This document shows positions 26,424 through 34,253 of a stretch of 64,000 nucleotides of DNA, one piece after another. The stretch's first letter is position 1. Every line of letters starts with the position of its first letter. The stretch lies in assembly GCA_943370385.1 (NCBI GenBank), contig CALRQT020000007.1, positions 1 through 64,000 on the forward strand, given 5' to 3'. Under the pieces are notes generated by a model that saw nothing but the letters and a program-made list of their open reading frames with translations, was not told the DNA's origin and did not search any database. The position numbers and the translations under genes are program-made. This DNA comes from BAIKAL-G1 sp943370385. GTDB lineage: Bacteria; Cyanobacteriota; Cyanobacteriia; PCC-6307; Cyanobiaceae.

Positions 26424-27767
26424 ATGTTTCAGTCGCAAACAATCCTCGACGAGCTTCTAACACGTCGGCACAGAAGCTTTCTTTCTCAGCAGATCATTTT
26501 CTCCTATCAAATCCTTATCGATATTCTCTACAAGGTGTGGGGAAGCAATACGGAGGACTACGGCAGGGCGATCCAGATCGCCACGGGCAGGCGCGGCGAC
26601 CTAGGGCGCTCAGCCCAATTATTCGAGGGCATCTTTATCGATGAACCTATCGAGATTGAGAAGCTTGAAGAATCGCTTAAATCTGTCAGCATTGTCGAGC
26701 GTATTCCTGGCGATCAGAAACGGCCAAGCCCAAATTTCGGCCGCTCCAATTCCCTGATTTCCAGCATCAATTTCTTCGCAGAAAAAAAGGACGAGCAATT
26801 CATCCTTGATCGCATTGGCATTTCCAAGCAAAAGCTGTTGGGTATTGCCCGCTGCATGTGGGAAATTAGGGCCTGCGCGTTCTTTCTGCGTACGGCCCGA
26901 AATGACGATGAACATCTCGATATCCAAGATTTCTCGATGGCCACGGCCATTGCCGCTACCGGTTGTGCCGTGAGAATTTCAGACTGCATGCAGACGGTCG
27001 CATGGTCGCTACAAGGCTATGCGCCCAGCTTCAACGCCATGCTGGCCGTTCCCAATGATGACTGCTCCCAATCCCTCAATGAAATCATGAACCAGTTGGT
27101 CAGCCCTGAGGCTGGCACTGCTGACACGGGCGCAACCAAATCAGGCGGCGATCAAGACACGTCGATTGCAACATTGAATTCCCTGATGACAGGCCAGCAA
27201 GGGAACTCCGCCGAGATTGTGCCCGTGCTACTGGAATTACTGCGGGGCATGAATGAAAGCAAACGACACTTCTTCACCGTCAGCCAGTCGCTCGAACGGA
27301 TTGAGGGCCAGGGCGCCCGCATCGAAAACTGCTTTATCTCCCAAGCCACCAGCCAGGGCAGCCTCGCCAGTGGGCAGCCACCTTCCCCAGGCTCAGGCCT
27401 GGGCCCCAACGGGACCCCGGCCAACAAAGCCCTACCCGATCACTTGAGCAAGCGGGAAGCCGAAGTTGCCTTGCTTGGACTGAGGAGCTATATCCTGTTC
27501 AAGATGAGAATTAATTATCCAGAATTTGAGCCCTACCATTGCATTGCCCAGCGCACCGCCATCCTCCAGGCCCTGCACGCTAGATCCAGCACAATTGAAG
27601 ATTATATCAGCGTTCCCGTGATCAAAAGAATCATTGCGATGAACGATAACGGACGAGAATTGGTTGACCAGCAGCTGGAGGACTGGGGTGATCAAATCGC
27701 CAAGATCCTGGCGTCGATTGACTACGCCAAAACCAACGACGATCCCGATCAGCACGAAATCGCCTAA
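26424..27767 (+). CDS. Orphan 447-aa protein with HEPN-like RNxxxH motif
   Basis: I do not recognise this protein as a named family. It is soluble and mostly helical, without signal peptide. Around residues 136-200 a helix (GIARCMWEIRACAFFLRTA) ends in R159-N-D-D-E-H164 and is followed by another long helix (FSMATAIAATGCAVRISDCM). The R-N-x-x-x-H spacing is that of the HEPN RNase active site, found in toxins and abortive-infection proteins. Residues about 225-360 include a Gly/Pro/Ser-rich linker. A second helical domain (about 362-440) follows. Codon use is more A/T-ending than neighbouring genes, and the upstream region is AT-rich, suggesting acquisition by transfer. Function as a defence RNase is inference only. 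Confidence 0.6.
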   Translation: MFQSQTILDELLTRRHRSFLSQQIIFSYQILIDILYKVWGSNTEDYGRAIQIATGRRGDLGRSAQLFEGIFIDEPIEIEKLEESLKSVSIVERIPGDQKRPSPNFGRSNSLISSINFFAEKKDEQFILDRIGISKQKLLGIARCMWEIRACAFFLRTARNDDEHLDIQDFSMATAIAATGCAVRISDCMQTVAWSLQGYAPSFNAMLAVPNDDCSQSLNEIMNQLVSPEAGTADTGATKSGGDQDTSIATLNSLMTGQQGNSAEIVPVLLELLRGMNESKRHFFTVSQSLERIEGQGARIENCFISQATSQGSLASGQPPSPGSGLGPNGTPANKALPDHLSKREAEVALLGLRSYILFKMRINYPEFEPYHCIAQRTAILQALHARSSTIEDYISVPVIKRIIAMNDNGRELVDQQLEDWGDQIAKILASIDYAKTNDDPDQHEIA

Positions 27768-27957
27768 TGGGCGAAACCGCCCAACCCTCAGCGAGGCTCC
27801 CCCTGGACCGAGCCATGGCAAGCCCTGCTGGCGGTCCCAGGCAGCAACGATGCCGCCAATCCGCCCCAGGGCCGTGGCAACGGCACAGGCCGTAGCCAAT
27901 GTGACAACGGGCCAGGCGGCACAAGCTCCAGGCTTCTCGTCCCTTGAGGCGCAAAGG

Positions 27958-28224
27958 ATGCCAACCCATCGGGTCTCAGAGCTGCGGCAAACTCCCCATC
28001 ACACCCGCGTTTATCGCCTGATCGACACCCTCTTCCGCCCCCATCCCCAACTCGATGGCTGCTACGCAAGCCTGGAGGAGGCCCTCCAAGATGCGGTGGC
28101 CTGGCTTGAGGGTCTGGGTTCCGATGGGGGCAACTGCTCCATCGGCCTGGAGGTCAGCACCCCCAGCGGCGACTGGCGCACGATTCGCAAGCCGGATCTG
28201 CTCCTCTGCCCCCTGCGAGCCTGA
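27958..28224 (+). CDS. Conserved small protein of unknown function, 88 residues
   Basis: From ATG 27958, preceded by an AAAGG-type ribosome site, the frame encodes 88 residues with a compact alpha/beta look (VYRLIDTLFRPHPQLDGCYA, then EEALQDAVAWLEGLG and CSIGLEVSTPSGDWRTIR). The frame is open upstream into the previous gene, but that part is not protein-like. The final third looks like a strand-turn-strand segment similar to many small picocyanobacterial unknowns. No function can be given. Confidence 0.65.
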   Translation: MPTHRVSELRQTPHHTRVYRLIDTLFRPHPQLDGCYASLEEALQDAVAWLEGLGSDGGNCSIGLEVSTPSGDWRTIRKPDLLLCPLRA

Positions 28225-28252
28225 AGTGACGGGAGGGTTGCATTCGGAGACT

Positions 28253-28274
28253 GCCCTGCAAGAGCCAGCAGGGC
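28253..28274 (+). terminator. Hairpin downstream of the 88-residue gene
   Basis: A perfect 7-bp stem (GCCCTGC / GCAGGGC) with an eight-base loop lies 28 bases after the stop codon. No T tract follows, so it is a weak terminator candidate. Confidence 0.35.
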
Positions 28275-28289
28275 CTGGGCTGGTTAGAT

Positions 28290-28338
28290 CCAGTCTTTTA
28301 AAACCAGTCTTTTAAAGCCAGTCTTTTAAAGCCAATCT
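28290..28338. repeat. 14-bp tandem repeat, three and a half units
   Basis: Three nearly identical 14-base units (consensus CCAGTCTTTTAAAG) at 28290-28303, 28304-28317 and 28318-28331 are followed by a partial unit. The array lies between an 88-residue gene and the DUF938 methyltransferase gene; its AT-rich T4A3-type core stands out from the surrounding GC-rich DNA. Confidence 0.85.
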
Positions 28339-28405
28339 GTGGTCGCGCCTGGCCTGGCCTGGCGCGGCTGTCACGCAAGCTGGGATCAGCGTCCCGACAA
28401 TCGTC

Positions 28406-29014
28406 TTGCTCCATTCCCCTGCCTGTGAGCGCAATCAAGGGCCGATCCTGGCGATGTTGCGCCAGTGGTTACCACCCAGTGCCCGGGTCCTAGAAATTGG
28501 CTCTGGCAGCGGTCAACACGCCATTTTCTTTGCCCGGGCCCTGGTGGGCTTGCAATGGCAACCGAGTGACCGACGCGAAACCCTCGCGGATCTCGCGGAA
28601 CGGGTTGCTCTCGAAGGGCGCCAGGGCTTGGCGAACGGTGCCCGGGTGGCCGATCCACAGGAACTGGATGTCGACCAAGCCGATCACTGGCCCGACCGCC
28701 CTTTTGATGCGGTCTTCAGCGCCAACAGTTGCCACATCATGGCGGCGGGATCGGTGGCCAACCTGGTGGCGGGTGCCGCCAGGCGCTTGGGCCCTGGGGG
28801 GTTGTTGCTGCTCTATGGCCCCTTCCAGGACGGCGGCATCCACACCGCCGCCAGCAACGCCGCCTTCGATGCCCACCTGCGCAGCCTGGATCCGGCCATA
28901 GGGCTGCGCGATGCCCAGGAGATCAAGCGCTGGGCCCGGAACCATGGCCTCAGGGCCAAAGCGGATCAACCGATGCCAGCCCAGAACCGCACCCTGGTCT
29001 TTCAACGGGATTAG
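28406..29014 (+). CDS. DUF938 family SAM-dependent methyltransferase-like protein
   Basis: The 202-residue protein starts with TTG at 28406 and opens with the DUF938 hallmark SPACERNQGPILAML. It has a Rossmann SAM-binding motif (VLEIGSGSGQHAIFFA), an acidic residue after strand 2 region (QPSDRRE), FDAVFSANSCHIM at motif IV, and GGLLLLYGPFQ. Members are predicted methyltransferases with unknown substrate. The start codon sits only 24 bases upstream of the conserved motif, so no alternative ATG/GTG start is available. A pirin gene converges on it. Confidence 0.85.
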   Translation: MLHSPACERNQGPILAMLRQWLPPSARVLEIGSGSGQHAIFFARALVGLQWQPSDRRETLADLAERVALEGRQGLANGARVADPQELDVDQADHWPDRPFDAVFSANSCHIMAAGSVANLVAGAARRLGPGGLLLLYGPFQDGGIHTAASNAAFDAHLRSLDPAIGLRDAQEIKRWARNHGLRAKADQPMPAQNRTLVFQRD

Positions 29015-29080
29015 TTCAAGGACTAAAGAAACGATCCCGTGACAGGGGCCATGGGCATGGGCATGGGCGGGAGCCCAGGC

Positions 29081-29878
29081 TCAGCTGAGTTCAAAGAGCA
29101 GCAGGTCGGCCCCCTGGCTACCGGCGGTGAGGGAAACGAGCTGGCCGGATCGGAAGCCCAGGCCATCACCCTCGGCCAGGGATCCCGGCACCGCGATAGC
29201 GCTAGGGAGATCCGCCTGGGGACCTGGGGCCAGGCTGCCGGCAATGACCTGGATCCAGCCCTGGGTTTGGGGTGCCAGCCCTAGGTCGAGCTGGGCTCCG
29301 GCGCCGGGGCAAGCGCGCCAAAGGCGCACCGGCCGTTGGATCACCATCGCCCCGCCCAAGCCCTCGGGATCGACCAGGGCCGTCCAGCCCTCGGCCAGGG
29401 GAAAGGCCCGCTGGTCGTAGCTGGGGGGGATTCCCTGTTGGCTGGGTTCAATCCAAATCTGCAGGAGCCTGCAGGCAGACCCACTACCATTGATTTCACT
29501 ATGGACAATGCCCGTACCAGCGCTCATCCGTTGCACTTCACCGGCCTGCAACGTGGCGCTGTGGCCCATGGAATCGCGGTGGTTCAAGGTACCGTCCACC
29601 ATCACCGTGATGATCTCCATGTCCCGGTGGGGATGCATGCCAAAACCCTGGCCCGCCCCAATACGGTCATCGTTGATCACCAAAAGCGGTCCAAAACCAC
29701 TCCAACGTGGATCATAGTGACCGGCAAAACTGAAACTATGCCAGCTATCGAGCCAGCCCGTCTGGCTGTGAAAACGCTCCGGGCCGGGGCGGAAAACCAG
29801 GGCTGGATTCAACTGATCTTGGGCGGAGGAATCGATCTGGGAGTTGATCATCACTGCAGACCAAAACCGACGGGCCAT
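29081..29878 (-). CDS. Pirin family bicupin
   Basis: The 265-residue protein has the pirin N-terminal cupin with metal-binding His pattern (SWHSFSFAGHYDP, then FGMHPHRDMEIITVMVDG and GEVQRMSAGTGIVHSE), including the HPHRDME motif. The C-terminal cupin is shorter and less conserved (QLDLGLAPQTQGWIQVIAGS). Bacterial relatives such as YhhW have quercetin 2,3-dioxygenase activity in vitro; the cellular role is unknown. A second ATG at residue 10 (MINSQ) is an equally good start. Its ATG is only 15 bases from the arsJ stop on the same strand, so it might be read through from the arsenic operon. Confidence 0.9.
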   Translation of the reverse strand: MARRFWSAVMINSQIDSSAQDQLNPALVFRPGPERFHSQTGWLDSWHSFSFAGHYDPRWSGFGPLLVINDDRIGAGQGFGMHPHRDMEIITVMVDGTLNHRDSMGHSATLQAGEVQRMSAGTGIVHSEINGSGSACRLLQIWIEPSQQGIPPSYDQRAFPLAEGWTALVDPEGLGGAMVIQRPVRLWRACPGAGAQLDLGLAPQTQGWIQVIAGSLAPGPQADLPSAIAVPGSLAEGDGLGFRSGQLVSLTAGSQGADLLLFELS

Positions 29879-29893
29879 GGGGCCTAGCTTGGA

Positions 29894-31201
29894 TCAGACC
29901 TGAAGGTCTGGCAAGCCGATGGCCCTGGCAGCAGCAAAGGGGGGCAACCGCAAACTACTCAGCCAGGAGAGCCCCACGAATAGGGCCGAAACCCACAGGC
30001 AGGCCTGCATGCCGCCGTGGAGATAGACCCCACCGGACAGCAGGGTGCCCAGCAGGCGACCACCGGCATTGGCCATGTAGTAGAAGCCCACATTGAGGCT
30101 CACTGACTCGGCATCGGTGTAGGCCAGGATCAGATAGCTGTGAATCGAAGAGTTCATCGCAAACACAACAGCAAAGGCTGTCAAACCAACCACAATTGCC
30201 AGGCCAGGATGGCCAACCTGGCGCCAGAGCGCGATCGCAATCAAGGCGGGGATGGCCGTGAGCAAGGCACTCCAAAACTGAACGGCCGCAGGTCCAGGCG
30301 GCGAAGTCTGCCCCCAACTGCGGCGCAAGGAGGGAGCGGAGGCCTGCACGATCCCGTAACCAATCACCCAGAGGCCCATAAAGCCACCTACCTCCCAGAA
30401 ACGCCAGCCCAAGACGGCTTCTAGAAACACCGGCAAGGCCACCACAAACCAGACATCCCGCGCCCCAAACAAAAAGAAGCGGGCCAAAGAGAGCCGGTTG
30501 ATCGCTTCACTCTTGCAAAACAACTCGGTGAAGGCCGGTTTTTGCTTCATCTTGCCGATGTCTGCTGGCAAGTTGATCGTGGCCAGTAAGGCGAAAGCAA
30601 GCAGGGCCGCCAGAATGGTGACGGAGCCCCCGAAACCAACCGCAGCCAACAACAGGCCTCCAGCAAAAAAGCCCAGGCCCTTAAGGGCATTTTTGGAGCC
30701 TGTCAAAACAGCGACCCACTGGAAGAGCTGGTGCTCGCCCTGGTCGCCCGCCCCTTCGCCAGGGGAGAGGCTGGGGGAGGAGGCCACCACGGTTTTAATG
30801 GCACTTTTAGCGCTCATCTTGCTGAGGTCCTTGGCGATGCCACTGATCGCTTGGGCCCCCATCACATAGACCACCGACACCAATTTGGGCCAACTGGCGG
30901 ATACGGGAACCAACAACAGCAGGGCGACAATCTGCAGGGCCAGGCCAGCCCAGAGGGTGAGCCTCAGGCCGAAACGGGCCCCCAGCCAGCCTCCGTAGAG
31001 GTTGGTGAGGATGCCGAAAAACTCATAAAATAAAAAAAGACCAGCAATCTCCAGGGTGGAATAGCCCAACTGGTGGAAATGGAACACCACCAACATGCGC
31101 AGGGCCCCATCGCTGAGGGTGAAGGCCCAGTAGGCCCCCGTCACCACCATGTACTGCTGCAGGGCCGTAAGGGGGCCCCTAGCGCTTAGAAAGGCTTTCA
31201 C
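29894..31201 (-). CDS. arsJ: ArsJ: 1-arseno-3-phosphoglycerate efflux permease (MFS)
   Basis: ArsJ exports the unstable arsenate ester made by its partner GAPDH, which then decays outside to arsenate. The 435-residue protein has about 12 membrane segments and the ArsJ signature blocks: YWAFTLSDGALRMLVVFHF, GIAKDLSKMSAKSAIK, WVAVLTGSKNALKG and INRLSLARFFLFGARDVWFV. I chose the GTG at 31201 because it overlaps the gapdh TGA (GTGA); the frame is open to a TTG at 31225. The central cytoplasmic loop (residues about 140-155) holds an extra SSPSLSPGEGAGDQGEH segment that looks like an in-frame insertion of a GC-rich repeat. Coupling to gapdh is the diagnostic context. Confidence 0.93.
   Translation of the reverse strand: MKAFLSARGPLTALQQYMVVTGAYWAFTLSDGALRMLVVFHFHQLGYSTLEIAGLFLFYEFFGILTNLYGGWLGARFGLRLTLWAGLALQIVALLLLVPVSASWPKLVSVVYVMGAQAISGIAKDLSKMSAKSAIKTVVASSPSLSPGEGAGDQGEHQLFQWVAVLTGSKNALKGLGFFAGGLLLAAVGFGGSVTILAALLAFALLATINLPADIGKMKQKPAFTELFCKSEAINRLSLARFFLFGARDVWFVVALPVFLEAVLGWRFWEVGGFMGLWVIGYGIVQASAPSLRRSWGQTSPPGPAAVQFWSALLTAIPALIAIALWRQVGHPGLAIVVGLTAFAVVFAMNSSIHSYLILAYTDAESVSLNVGFYYMANAGGRLLGTLLSGGVYLHGGMQACLWVSALFVGLSWLSSLRLPPFAAARAIGLPDLQV
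30731..30790. repeat. Palindromic GC-rich repeat inserted in frame within arsJ
   Basis: The segment contains CCCCT-TCGCC-AGGGG (30751-30765) followed by GAGAGGCTGGGGGAGG. On the coding strand this resembles the common dispersed bacterial repeat that translates as SPSPGEGAG-type peptide. It encodes the loop insertion of ArsJ. Identity as a dispersed repeat is from memory of such sequences. Confidence 0.45.
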
Positions 31202-32220
31202 GGCTCTAGGGCCAGTAGGTGGCAAACCAGATCGGCCATGCGGCAGCTATAGCCCCACTCGTTGTCATACCAGGCATAGACCTTGAGCTGGCTGCCATTC
31301 ACCACCATGGTGGAGAGGGCATCAATGATGGCGCTGCGGCAGTCATTGACGTAGTCGACCGAAACGAGGGGCCTCGTTTCATAGCCGAGAATGCCCTTCA
31401 GTTCCCCGTTGGAGGCCTGCTCAAAAGCCGCATTCACCTCCGCCACAGTGACATTGCGTTCCAACTCAAACACCGCATCGGTGAGGGAGCCATTCAGCAG
31501 GGGGACCCGCACGGCGTGGCCATTGAGCTTGCCCTGAAGCTCGGGAAAGATCAGGCCGATGGCCTTGGCGGAACCCGTGGTGGTGGGGATCAGGTTCAAG
31601 GAGGCGGAGCGGGATCGGCGCAGGTCGCCCTTAAAGGAATCCACCACCACCTGGGTGTTGGTGACATCGTGGAGGGTGGTGATCGATCCATGGCGGATGC
31701 CGAAGCTTTCGTGCACAACCTTCACCACCGGTGCCAGGCAATTGGTGGTGCAGGAGGCGGCTGTGACCAGGCGATGCACGTTGGGGTTGTAGAGCTGGTG
31801 GTTAATGCCAAAGACCAGGTTGAGCGCTTCAGCGCCGGCAATCTCGCCCTTCACGGGGCAGGCCACCACAACGCGCTTGAGTCCGAGTTGGTCGAAATAG
31901 GGCTGGAGGGTTTGGGGGGTTTTGAACTTGCCGCTGCATTCGAGCACCATCTCCACGCCGGCCTGGCTCCAAGCAACGGCCACGGGATCAGACTCCTGGC
32001 TGTAGCCCAAGGAGTGGGATCCCACCTGTAGACGATCGCCAGCACCCTGGCACTCCTGGTCCCAGCGGCCATGGACCGAGTCGAACTGCAGCAGGTGGGC
32101 CGCCGTGGCCGCGTCACCGCCGCAGTCGTTGATGTGGACGATGGTGATTCCAGGCCTGCCCCAGAGGGCCCGAAAGACGAGCCGGCCGATGCGGCCAAAG
32201 CCATTGATCCCGATGTTCAT
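31198..32220 (-). CDS. Glyceraldehyde-3-phosphate dehydrogenase of the arsenic operon
   Basis: This 340-residue GAPDH would use arsenate in place of phosphate to form 1-arseno-3-phosphoglycerate, the substrate of ArsJ. It shows the NAD-binding INGFGRIGRLVFRAL, the catalytic AASCTTNCLAP with Cys, the TLHDVTNTQVVVDSFKGDLRR segment, TTTGSAKAIG, and WYDNEWGYSCRMADLV. The start ATG at 32220 is chosen because the family begins MxIGINGFGRIG; the frame extends to 32253, but that would overlap the promoter. The gene is divergent from arsR across a 65-base region containing the operator, and its stop overlaps arsJ. Housekeeping gap genes are expected elsewhere in the genome. Confidence 0.93.
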   Translation of the reverse strand: MNIGINGFGRIGRLVFRALWGRPGITIVHINDCGGDAATAAHLLQFDSVHGRWDQECQGAGDRLQVGSHSLGYSQESDPVAVAWSQAGVEMVLECSGKFKTPQTLQPYFDQLGLKRVVVACPVKGEIAGAEALNLVFGINHQLYNPNVHRLVTAASCTTNCLAPVVKVVHESFGIRHGSITTLHDVTNTQVVVDSFKGDLRRSRSASLNLIPTTTGSAKAIGLIFPELQGKLNGHAVRVPLLNGSLTDAVFELERNVTVAEVNAAFEQASNGELKGILGYETRPLVSVDYVNDCRSAIIDALSTMVVNGSQLKVYAWYDNEWGYSCRMADLVCHLLALEP

Positions 32221-32248
32221 CGCCACAGGCGGGAGGAGCCCAAGATCA

Positions 32249-32264
32249 ATCAACTATATTTGAT
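32249..32264. promoter_or_regulatory. ArsR operator candidate ATCAA-N6-TTGAT
   Basis: A perfect inverted repeat ATCAA (32249-32253) and TTGAT (32260-32264) separated by six bases lies midway between the divergent gapdh-arsJ and arsR-acr3 starts. This is the arrangement known for ArsR-family repressors, so ArsR probably shuts both transcripts until As(III) binds. An extra GATCAAT half-site abuts it on the left. The assignment is strong by position, but not proven. Confidence 0.7.
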
Positions 32265-32285
32265 CTATAGGGTGTTCCCCGGCAC

Positions 32286-32609
32286 ATGAGCGTCCACCAG
32301 GCAACCCAGATCGAACCGCAGCAGGCCCGGGCCCTGCTCAAGGCCCTGGCAGATCCCTTGCGCCTCCAGGTCATCGAGGCCCTGGCCGGCGGCGAGCGCT
32401 GCGTCTGCGATCTGGCCAGCCAACTGGACTTGGGGCAATCGAAGCTGTCGTTCCACCTCAAGGTGTTGAAGCAGGCCGGCCTGCTCGCCGATCGCCAGGA
32501 GGGCCGCTGGATGTATTACCGCCTCCAGCCGGAGGCCTTAGGCGCCCTCTCCCTTTGGCTCAGGGCCCTCAGCGCCAACTGCGCCAAGCCCGCTGCCCCC
32601 TGCCCCTAA
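32286..32609 (+). CDS. arsR: ArsR family arsenic-responsive repressor
   Basis: The 107-residue winged-helix repressor has the ArsR/SmtB fold (LLKALADPLRLQVIEALAGG, then LGQSKLSFHLKVLKQAGLL and EGRWMYYRLQPEAL). The metal site helix reads ERCVCDLASQ, so Cys39 and Cys41 match two of the three classical ArsR cysteines while the third is Ala. Two further cysteines sit at the C-terminus (Cys99 and Cys106) and may complete an alternative As(III) site. It is transcribed with acr3, whose ATG follows five bases after its stop, and is divergent from gapdh-arsJ. Confidence 0.95.
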   Translation: MSVHQATQIEPQQARALLKALADPLRLQVIEALAGGERCVCDLASQLDLGQSKLSFHLKVLKQAGLLADRQEGRWMYYRLQPEALGALSLWLRALSANCAKPAAPCP

Positions 32610-32614
32610 TCGCC

Positions 32615-33823
32615 ATGGAGCCCCAACCGCCGCCCCCCCGCCGCTCCCAGGGCGCCTCAACGCCCAATCCCAGGCCAGCCTCCAACCAGCCCGCCGATCG
32701 TGGCTTAGGCGATGGTGCCCCAACCATCAACGACGGGACCACGGCCAATCGATCCAGCCTTGCCAGCACGCATCGGGCAGCGGTGGCGCCAATCCTCGCC
32801 AGGCTCTCGCTCCTGGATCGGTATTTGCCGCTCTGGATTCTCCTGGCCATGGCCTTTGGCCTCCTACTGGGCCGCTGGTTTCCCTCGATTCAGGCCCATC
32901 TCGATGCCGTCAAGGTGGGGCAAACCTCGCTGCCGATCGCCCTGGGGCTGATGCTGATGATGTACCCCGTACTGGCCAAGGTGCGCTACGGGGAGGTGGG
33001 CCAGGGGTTACGGCAGCGGCGCTTACTAGGCCTCGCCCTGTTGTTGGTCTGGGGACTGGGTCCACTGTTGATGTTTGGCCTGGCCTGGTTGTTTCTGCCC
33101 AACCAACCGGAATTCCGCACCGGCCTGATCATGATCGGCATCGCCCCCTGCATTGCCATGGTGTTGATCTGGATCGACCTGGCCCAGGGGGACCGGGAAG
33201 CGGCCGCCCTACTCGTCGCCATCAACTCGATCATCCAGGTGCTGGCCTATGCGCTCCTGAGTCATTTTTACCTGACGCTTCTACCCAGTTGGTTAGGCCT
33301 GGACAGCCAGCTCATTGCCGTGTCCACAGCAGAAATTGCCAAGGCGGTGGCCATCTTTCTTGGCATCCCCCTCCTGGCGGGCTATGGCAGCCGCAGGCTT
33401 GGGGTAGGGCTGAAGGGTTTGCGCTGGTACGAGCAGACATTTCTCCCCAGGATCAGCCCCCTGGCCCTCTACGGCCTGCTATTCACGATCGTGGTGATGT
33501 TCGCCCTGCAAGGTCAGGCCATCACCAACGATCCCCTCACGGTGGCCAGCCTCGCGGTACCCCTGCTGCTCTATTTCCTCATCATGTGGGGCGTGGCCTT
33601 TACCCTGGGGAGCCGTTTTGGCTTTGGCTATGGCCGCAGCACAACCTTGGCCTTCACCGCTGCGGGGAACAACTTTGAGCTGGCCATCGCCGTCAGCATC
33701 AGTGTCTGGGGGGTGACCTCGAAACAGGCCTTGGCGGGGGTGATTGGCCCCCTCATCGAAGTGCCCGCTCTGGTATCCCTCGTCTACCTAGCCCTGGCCC
33801 TTAGGAGACGGCTGATCCGTTAA
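32615..33823 (+). CDS. acr3: Acr3 arsenite efflux permease
   Basis: Acr3 expels As(III) using the proton gradient. From ATG 32615 the protein is 402 residues with ten predicted membrane segments. The family signatures are present: LDRYLPLWILLAMAFGLLLG, MYPVLAKVRY, GIAPCIAMVLIW with the essential Cys in helix 4, and GNNFELAIAVSISVWG with IGPLIEVPALVSLVYLAL at the end. About 55 residues of low-complexity hydrophilic sequence precede the first helix, longer than in typical members. Start choice is clear: the frame upstream overlaps arsR. No arsC reductase gene is in the vicinity. Confidence 0.95.
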   Translation: MEPQPPPPRRSQGASTPNPRPASNQPADRGLGDGAPTINDGTTANRSSLASTHRAAVAPILARLSLLDRYLPLWILLAMAFGLLLGRWFPSIQAHLDAVKVGQTSLPIALGLMLMMYPVLAKVRYGEVGQGLRQRRLLGLALLLVWGLGPLLMFGLAWLFLPNQPEFRTGLIMIGIAPCIAMVLIWIDLAQGDREAAALLVAINSIIQVLAYALLSHFYLTLLPSWLGLDSQLIAVSTAEIAKAVAIFLGIPLLAGYGSRRLGVGLKGLRWYEQTFLPRISPLALYGLLFTIVVMFALQGQAITNDPLTVASLAVPLLLYFLIMWGVAFTLGSRFGFGYGRSTTLAFTAAGNNFELAIAVSISVWGVTSKQALAGVIGPLIEVPALVSLVYLALALRRRLIR

Positions 33824-33833
33824 GGGTTCGGGC

Positions 33834-34016
33834 CTAATCAGGGCGAATCGCCTCCCTGAGATGGACTGGGTTCACATCAACGGTCTCGCCCAAGAGCTGG
33901 CCAACCGAATGGGCAATCGCCTGGATCTCTTCGGTGGTGGCGGCAGCCAACAACTTCTCGCGCACCATCGGATCGTTCCGCATCACGGCGACAAGGCAAT
34001 CGAGCTGGAGACCCAT
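33834..34016 (-). CDS. Nif11-like small protein
   Basis: The 60-residue protein from ATG 34016 has the Nif11-type pattern of a helix (LVAVMRNDPMVREKLLAAA) followed by an Ile/Ala helix (EEIQAIAHSVG) and a short C-terminal segment. In cyanobacteria, Nif11-like sequences occur as leader peptides of ribosomal natural products or as free-standing small proteins. There is no downstream Gly-Gly core-peptide part here and no modification enzyme nearby, so a precursor role is unlikely. It converges on acr3 with ten bases between stops. Confidence 0.5.
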   Translation of the reverse strand: MGLQLDCLVAVMRNDPMVREKLLAAATTEEIQAIAHSVGQLLGETVDVNPVHLREAIRPD

Positions 34017-34253
34017 GGCGAGCCACTAAAGAGCTCATCATCCGCCCAATAAGGGGCTTTGGCAACGATGTCGTTGCATTTGGCGCAAATGGACAGCAGA
34101 AGGGATCCGTTCGGCCAGGTTGAGGGACAAGCCATGGGGCATTTGATTAGATAAAGTCCCTGAAATCTGTTGATCCTGCTATGGACGTAGGGTGGTGCCA
34201 ACGGAGCAGCATTAACGATTGGTAAGAGTGGGCGATGATCTAGTTGGTAACCG

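Noticed and set aside
33834..34016. Nif11-like gene as a ribosomal natural product precursor
   Set aside because: No Gly-Gly core-peptide region and no lanthionine or other modification enzyme nearby.
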